9,811 nucleotides of DNA from CAZVBV01 sp964578905. Its GTDB lineage: Bacteria > Patescibacteriota > Gracilibacteria > UBA4473. Every line of letters starts with the position of its first letter. Within the stretch, counting starts at the first letter, position 1. The stretch spans positions 1 to 9,811 of the forward strand of contig CAZOER010000027.1 in the NCBI GenBank assembly GCA_964578905.1. Direction: 5' to 3'. Under the pieces are notes generated by a model that saw only the letters and a program-made list of their open reading frames with translations, did no database searches and had not been told where the DNA came from. Shown here in pieces: positions 7,158 to 9,811 of this stretch. The position numbers and the translations under genes were made by a program.

Positions 7158-7895
7158 ATGAAAAAATCAATCTTCAATTTCGCGCTTGCACTCCTTGTAT
7201 TAGGAACCAGTGTGGCATCAGCGAATGCTTTTATGGGAGGTCGTCAAATGACTCCAGACCGCTTCGCAGAGTTCAAAGCTATCGTCACTCAAAGTGACAC
7301 ATTTGAAGCCTTTCAAGAATCCATGAAAACGATTCGAGAAGAGCACAAAGCAGACCGAGAAAATATGAAGGATTCTATTACACACGCTGTCGAGCTTCTT
7401 GATAACGGTGTTGTCAAAACTATTACTTCTGACGATGCAGAGGTTGTTGCCAAGATCCAATCACGGCACGAAAATATGCCAAAACGAGACAAGGAAAATG
7501 TTACGCACACAGTTGAGAACATTGATAACGGCGTAAAAATTACCATCACTTCGGATGATCCAGAACTTGTAGAAAAAATTCAAAAACATTCTGATAAAGA
7601 AGAATTTGGAAAGAAAAGAGGAGGACGACGAGGGATGGAAAAAGGAGAAGGTATGGACGGTCGATTCGAAAAAGCCGGTGTCGAGAAACCTGAAAACTGG
7701 GAAGACATGGAGCGAGAGGACCGACAAGAGTTCATGCAAGAAAACGAAATGGGACGAAAACATATGCGACGAGGGGGAGAAGGACGACAACACCCATCAT
7801 TTCGAGGAAACAGACGAGGTGGACAAGGAGAAAATATGAACGGACAACGAAAAGAGAATCTTCGACAAAGATTTAGTAACTGGATGGGTCGATAA
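7158..7895 (+). CDS. Secreted protein with two TITSDD repeats and an RG/Met-rich tail
   Basis: This 245-aa protein begins with a clear signal peptide (KKS, a hydrophobic core 5-20, cleavage likely after ASANA at 24). Residues 30-70 are helical and charged. Two copies of one repeat follow, at about 72-102 and 113-143, offset by 41 residues; both carry TH-x-VE, DNGV, TITSDD and a V-x-KIQ end. From about 147 to 245 the chain is low-complexity, rich in Gly, Arg, Glu, Met and some His (GGRRGMEKGEG, RKHMRRGG, RGNRRGGQGE), and probably disordered. Function is unknown; the composition would suit binding of metal, nucleic acid or polyanion, which is inference only. The segment REDRQEFMQEN (186-196) resembles EEREQFMKDHP in the membrane protein encoded at 8767-9603. 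Its promoter matches that of the sigma operon, so it is a likely target of that sigma factor. The start follows TTTTAAAACACA, with no Shine-Dalgarno sequence. A terminator follows. Confidence 0.9.
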   Translation: MKKSIFNFALALLVLGTSVASANAFMGGRQMTPDRFAEFKAIVTQSDTFEAFQESMKTIREEHKADRENMKDSITHAVELLDNGVVKTITSDDAEVVAKIQSRHENMPKRDKENVTHTVENIDNGVKITITSDDPELVEKIQKHSDKEEFGKKRGGRRGMEKGEGMDGRFEKAGVEKPENWEDMEREDRQEFMQENEMGRKHMRRGGEGRQHPSFRGNRRGGQGENMNGQRKENLRQRFSNWMGR

Positions 7896-7919
7896 GAAAC
7901 GGTTTTTGTAACCTAATAA

Positions 7920-7947
7920 AAGAGTCTCCCTGTGAGGCTCTTTTTTT
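7920..7947 (+). terminator. Rho-independent terminator
   Basis: AAGAGTCTC (7920-7928) pairs with GAGGCTCTT (7934-7942) over nine pairs including one G-T, around a five-base loop, followed by a T-run to 7947. It ends the secreted repeat-protein transcript 24 bases after the stop. Confidence 0.93.
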
Positions 7948-7961
7948 GTGCCTGCCGACAA

Positions 7962-8070
7962 CCGAGGGCTTTAGCCTTCGGCCTTCAATTGTGAAGTTCG
8001 ACAATTGTAGCCTTCGGCCTTCTGTTGTGGTTATCGAGATTTTTCCATAGCCCACCGCTAAAGCGGTGGG
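7962..8070. repeat. Palindrome cluster, possibly a mobile-element remnant
   Basis: Three inverted repeats and one direct repeat lie in about 110 bases. Near-perfect palindrome at 7962-7981, CCGAGGGCTTTAGCCTTCGG (one G-T pair). CAATTGT (7986-7992) with ACAATTG (8001-8007). Perfect palindrome CCCACCGCTAAAGCGGTGGG at 8051-8070. The 15-base direct repeat TAGCCTTCGGCCTTC occurs at 7972-7986 and 8008-8022. None is followed by a T-run, so they are not terminators. The last hairpin resembles the subterminal hairpins of IS200/IS605-type transposons and REP elements, so this may be a non-autonomous remnant. No transposase is present. Confidence 0.6.
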
Positions 8071-8095
8071 TTGTAGTAAGGAATGTGTATAAAAA

Positions 8096-8122
8096 TTGAA
8101 AGAAAATAAATACGATGACGTC
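8096..8122 (+). promoter_or_regulatory. ECF-type promoter of the sigma-factor operon
   Basis: TGAAAG at 8097-8102, 16 bases, then CGTC at 8119-8122. Spacing and -35 are identical to the promoter at 7084-7110, and TATAAAAA precedes it likewise; the shared block also includes AGAAAA after the -35. Transcription would begin near 8129, giving a leader of about 65 bases. A partial palindrome TGAAA-ATA-TTTCA (8136-8148) lies just downstream. TATAAA at 8178-8183 could be a sigma-70 -10 but has no well-spaced -35. The arrangement suggests that the sigma factor activates its own operon. Confidence 0.6.
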
Positions 8123-8193
8123 TTACTTATTGGAATGAAAATATTTCACATCGGTATTGATTGGGGCTGGGAATTCCTATAAAACAAACACAC

Positions 8194-8763
8194 ATGAAAC
8201 AGAGTCACGAAGTGACCGATGAGAAGTTAGTCGAATTAGCGTTAGAAGACGTTGATTGGTTTGGGCTTCTTGTGGAACGATATGAACCACGGCTAAAGCG
8301 GTACATTCTTCGTATCTCAAGTTTCCCCATTGAAACAGTGGAAGAGATTCTTCAGGACGTGTTTCTCAAAACATGGAAGAACCTCAATGGGTTTTCCGGA
8401 CAAGTGAAGTTCTCCAGTTGGATTTATCGTATTGCCCACAACGAGACTATTTCTATTTTTCGAAAATCAAAATCAAGAGGGCTCGATCAGCAAATAGAAC
8501 TGGATGAAACACTCTTTGTTCCCGATAAAACAGATTTTGTAAAAGAATTCGATCAACAACTCACAGCGCACAAGATTAAAAAGACCCTCGAACATCTCCC
8601 TGAAAAATATCGGGAGGCACTCGTTCTCAAGTTCCTAGAAGATCAGAGTTATGAGGAAATCGCGGATATTCTCCGTTGTCCAATGGGAACCGTTGCGACG
8701 CTCATTTCCCGAGCGAAGAAGCAATTCCGCAATGAGGCAGAAAAACAAGATATTCAATTTTAA
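8194..8763 (+). CDS. ECF RNA polymerase sigma factor
   Basis: This 189-aa protein is a group-4 (ECF) sigma factor that directs RNA polymerase to a small set of promoters. Region 2 spans about 23-91: FGLLVERYEPRLKRYI, EEILQDVFLKTWKN (the -10 recognition helix area) and FSSWIYRIAHN. A linker rich in Asp/Glu follows (about 95-125). Region 4 spans about 126-180: LEHLPEKYREALVLKFLED, then the helix-turn-helix SYEEIADILRCPMGTVATLISRAKK that reads the -35. Regions 1 and 3 are absent, as expected. The frame is open back to TTG 8161, but ATG 8194 is the first ATG and gives the usual ECF length. ACAAACACAC precedes the start, with no Shine-Dalgarno sequence. The next gene begins three bases after the TAA, so the two form an operon. 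The matching promoters at 7084 and 8096 are its likely targets. Confidence 0.95.
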   Translation: MKQSHEVTDEKLVELALEDVDWFGLLVERYEPRLKRYILRISSFPIETVEEILQDVFLKTWKNLNGFSGQVKFSSWIYRIAHNETISIFRKSKSRGLDQQIELDETLFVPDKTDFVKEFDQQLTAHKIKKTLEHLPEKYREALVLKFLEDQSYEEIADILRCPMGTVATLISRAKKQFRNEAEKQDIQF

Positions 8764-8766
8764 ACA

Positions 8767-9603
8767 ATGAATCCATCAAAATTCTCGGAATCGGTGCTTA
8801 GAAAGATCAAGGCAAGACACATCAAGCCGAAGTCTAAATGGCAATTTGTCGCTCGAAATGTCGGTTTCTGGGGGATATTCAATCTTTCCGTGCTTTTGGG
8901 CGCAGGAGGGGTCTCAGTGCTTATTTTCGCACTTCTTGAATCAGACTTCGATTTGTTCGCAGAACTCTCTGGATCAGGAACGTCTTTGTTCTTCAGTTTA
9001 CTGCCAGTGTTCTGGATATTTTTCTTCATCACCTTTGTCGGAGTTGCGATGTGGGGGATTCGAAAGACCAAAAAAGGATATCGGTTTTCTATCCATGCCA
9101 TTCTCATGACGAACATTGTTTTGAGCATTCTCCTTGGAGGACTGGTGTATGGAGTGGGGGGAGCAGAACAATTTGAAAAAGTCTTTGCCGAAAATGCTCC
9201 TATGTATGTAGGTATGGAGCATCGTATGAAGGAAATGTGGGGACAGCCTGAAGAGGGACGATTGGCAGGAACAATAATTGAAGTACAGGGAGAGGATATA
9301 ATTGTTCTTGATGATTTCTCTCATCAGCAATGGGTTGTCGACGTTACTGCGGTACCTAAACGAAGACCATTTGAAGAAGGAAAGAAGGTGAAAGTACTTG
9401 GAGAAAAAACAGGGGAACACACATTCACTGCGAATATGGTTCGTCCATTGATGAGAAGGAAAGGACAATTTTTTGGAGAAGAAGAAAGAAAACAACGACG
9501 AACTCCGGAGGAACGAGAGCAGTTTATGAAGGATCATCCTGAGATTCAAGAAATGAGAAAACGATTTCTCATCGAGCATCCAGAGTTGATGGAAAGGAGA
9601 TAA
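8767..9603 (+). CDS. Three-helix membrane protein, candidate anti-sigma/sensor
   Basis: This 278-aa protein is encoded three bases after the sigma factor, the usual place for an anti-sigma factor. The N-terminal 30 residues are basic and cytoplasmic (KFSESVLRKIKARHIKPKSKW), with no HxxxCxxC zinc anti-sigma motif. Three membrane helices lie at about 33-57, 74-97 and 109-131. The basic loop RKTKKGYR between helices 2 and 3 fits the inside, so the C-terminal half is predicted outside. Residues about 165-228 (AGTIIEVQGEDIIVLDD ... EGKKVKVLGE ... FTANMVRPL) look like a small OB-type beta-barrel as in DUF5666. The charged tail ends in two copies of an HPE unit, KDHPEIQEMR (255-264) and IEHPELMERR (269-278). 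I infer that it holds the sigma factor at the membrane and senses an envelope signal. That role is unproven; it could instead be a sigma-controlled membrane protein. No Shine-Dalgarno sequence precedes the ATG. Confidence 0.92.
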   Translation: MNPSKFSESVLRKIKARHIKPKSKWQFVARNVGFWGIFNLSVLLGAGGVSVLIFALLESDFDLFAELSGSGTSLFFSLLPVFWIFFFITFVGVAMWGIRKTKKGYRFSIHAILMTNIVLSILLGGLVYGVGGAEQFEKVFAENAPMYVGMEHRMKEMWGQPEEGRLAGTIIEVQGEDIIVLDDFSHQQWVVDVTAVPKRRPFEEGKKVKVLGEKTGEHTFTANMVRPLMRRKGQFFGEEERKQRRTPEEREQFMKDHPEIQEMRKRFLIEHPELMERR

Positions 9604-9604
9604 C

Positions 9605-9628
9605 AAAAAAAGGATCCTTTGGATCCTT
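9605..9628 (-). terminator. Terminator for a minus-strand transcript
   Basis: AAGGATCC (9610-9617) and GGATCCTT (9621-9628) form a perfect 8-bp stem with a three-base loop. Read on the minus strand the stem runs into seven T (9611 to 9605). On the plus strand AAGAATT follows instead, so it works poorly for the 8767-9603 gene. It implies transcription coming in from the right of the window. Confidence 0.75.
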
Positions 9629-9633
9629 AAGAA

Positions 9634-9765
9634 TTATTCTGGTGGAGGTGGCGAGAATGTTCTCATGTCCTCGCCCCGCTCTGCGGGACTGCGGTCTCGA
9701 ATCTTTTGCATCCTCTCTTCGCTCGGTGCAAAAGGACCTCTGCTCGTCCAATCCTCGCCCTTCTG
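9634..9765 (-). other. Coding-like frame or degenerate RNA 3' end on the minus strand
   Basis: On the minus strand a frame is open from a TAG (9768-9766) to TAA at 9636-9634, 43 codons. It has charged, coding-like content and ends in TFSPPPPE. The only ATGs are internal (9711 and further in), so this would be a 25-aa peptide, a gene remnant or the tail of a shifted gene. The same bases can be read as an RNA 3' end: GGAC, ATGAG, AACATT, CTCGC, CACCTCC, ACCA matches the order of the T-arm and acceptor end of a tRNA or tmRNA. However, the loop lacks TTCRA and one stem pair is broken. The minus-strand terminator six bases after the stop codon suits either reading. I cannot decide between them. 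Confidence 0.35.
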
Positions 9766-9775
9766 CTACGCAGAA
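9650..9775. repeat. Array of five hairpins at the right edge
   Basis: Successive inverted repeats: GGCGAG 9650-9655 with CTCGCC 9670-9675; CCCGC 9675-9679 with GCGGG 9683-9687; TTTTGCA 9704-9710 with TGCAAAA 9727-9733; GGAC 9734-9737 with GTCC 9746-9749; TTCTGC 9761-9766 with GCAGAA 9770-9775. None has a T-run, so they are not terminators. A small CCC-TTC-GGG hairpin follows near 9795. The region overlaps the minus-strand frame ending at 9634 and may be a structured RNA or repeat element. Confidence 0.5.
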
Positions 9776-9811
9776 CTATAAAAAACCTGCCATACCCTTC
9801 GGGCATATCAG

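Noticed and set aside
7873..8055. Minus-strand ORF of 60 aa over the palindrome cluster
   Set aside because: Its content is simply the translated repeats, it overlaps a real terminator, and it has no promoter or family similarity.
7962..8070. CRISPR array
   Set aside because: There are only two copies of a 15-base repeat, no regular spacers and no cas genes.
8136..8148. TGAAA-ATA-TTTCA as an operator
   Set aside because: Five-base arms in AT-rich DNA are too short to support a specific regulator.

Overview
This window looks like a piece of an AT-rich bacterial chromosome, most plausibly from the Candidate Phyla Radiation (Patescibacteria, perhaps Peregrinibacteria-like). That placement is inference. 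It rests on the compact layout, on housekeeping genes (ruvB, pyrG) mixed with lineage-specific small proteins, on a secreted cadherin-repeat protein, on an ECF sigma factor paired with a membrane protein lacking the usual zinc anti-sigma motif, and on A-ending codon use. The standard code fits: no in-frame TGA interrupts any gene, and the nine confident CDSs stop with TAA (seven) or TAG (two). None has a recognisable Shine-Dalgarno sequence at normal spacing.

Left part (1-3207): about 420 bases without a confident gene are followed by two small unrecognised proteins. The first (425-880) has a strong sigma-70 type promoter. The second (944-1288) is a helical protein. Next comes ruvB (Holliday-junction branch migration motor, start assigned to 1331). 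A convergent coiled-coil protein on the minus strand (2374-3078) overlaps the ruvB stop by four bases and has an extended -10 promoter with a perfect TATAAT.

Middle (3208-7077): pyrG (CTP synthase, start assigned to 3208) is complete with both catalytic halves. It is followed by a secreted 689-aa protein with two cadherin-like domains, a fibronectin-III-like segment, a further beta-rich domain and a helical tail. That gene ends at a very strong UUCG-capped terminator.

Right part (7078-9603) is the most interesting region. It holds a small secreted protein with two copies of a THxVxxxDNGV..TITSDD repeat and an Arg/Gly/Met-rich tail. A cluster of palindromes resembling a mobile-element end follows. 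Then comes a two-gene operon of an ECF sigma factor and a three-helix membrane protein with a predicted extracytoplasmic OB-like (DUF5666-like) domain, a candidate anti-sigma or sensor. The secreted-protein gene and the sigma operon share an ECF-style promoter, TGAAAG-N16-CGT(A/C), with identical spacing. This suggests a self-regulated envelope-response regulon in which the secreted protein is a target.

Right edge (9604-9811): a terminator pointing left marks the end of something transcribed on the minus strand and entering from beyond the window. Just upstream of it is a short coding-like frame, or a degenerate CCA-ended RNA 3' end, inside an array of five hairpins.
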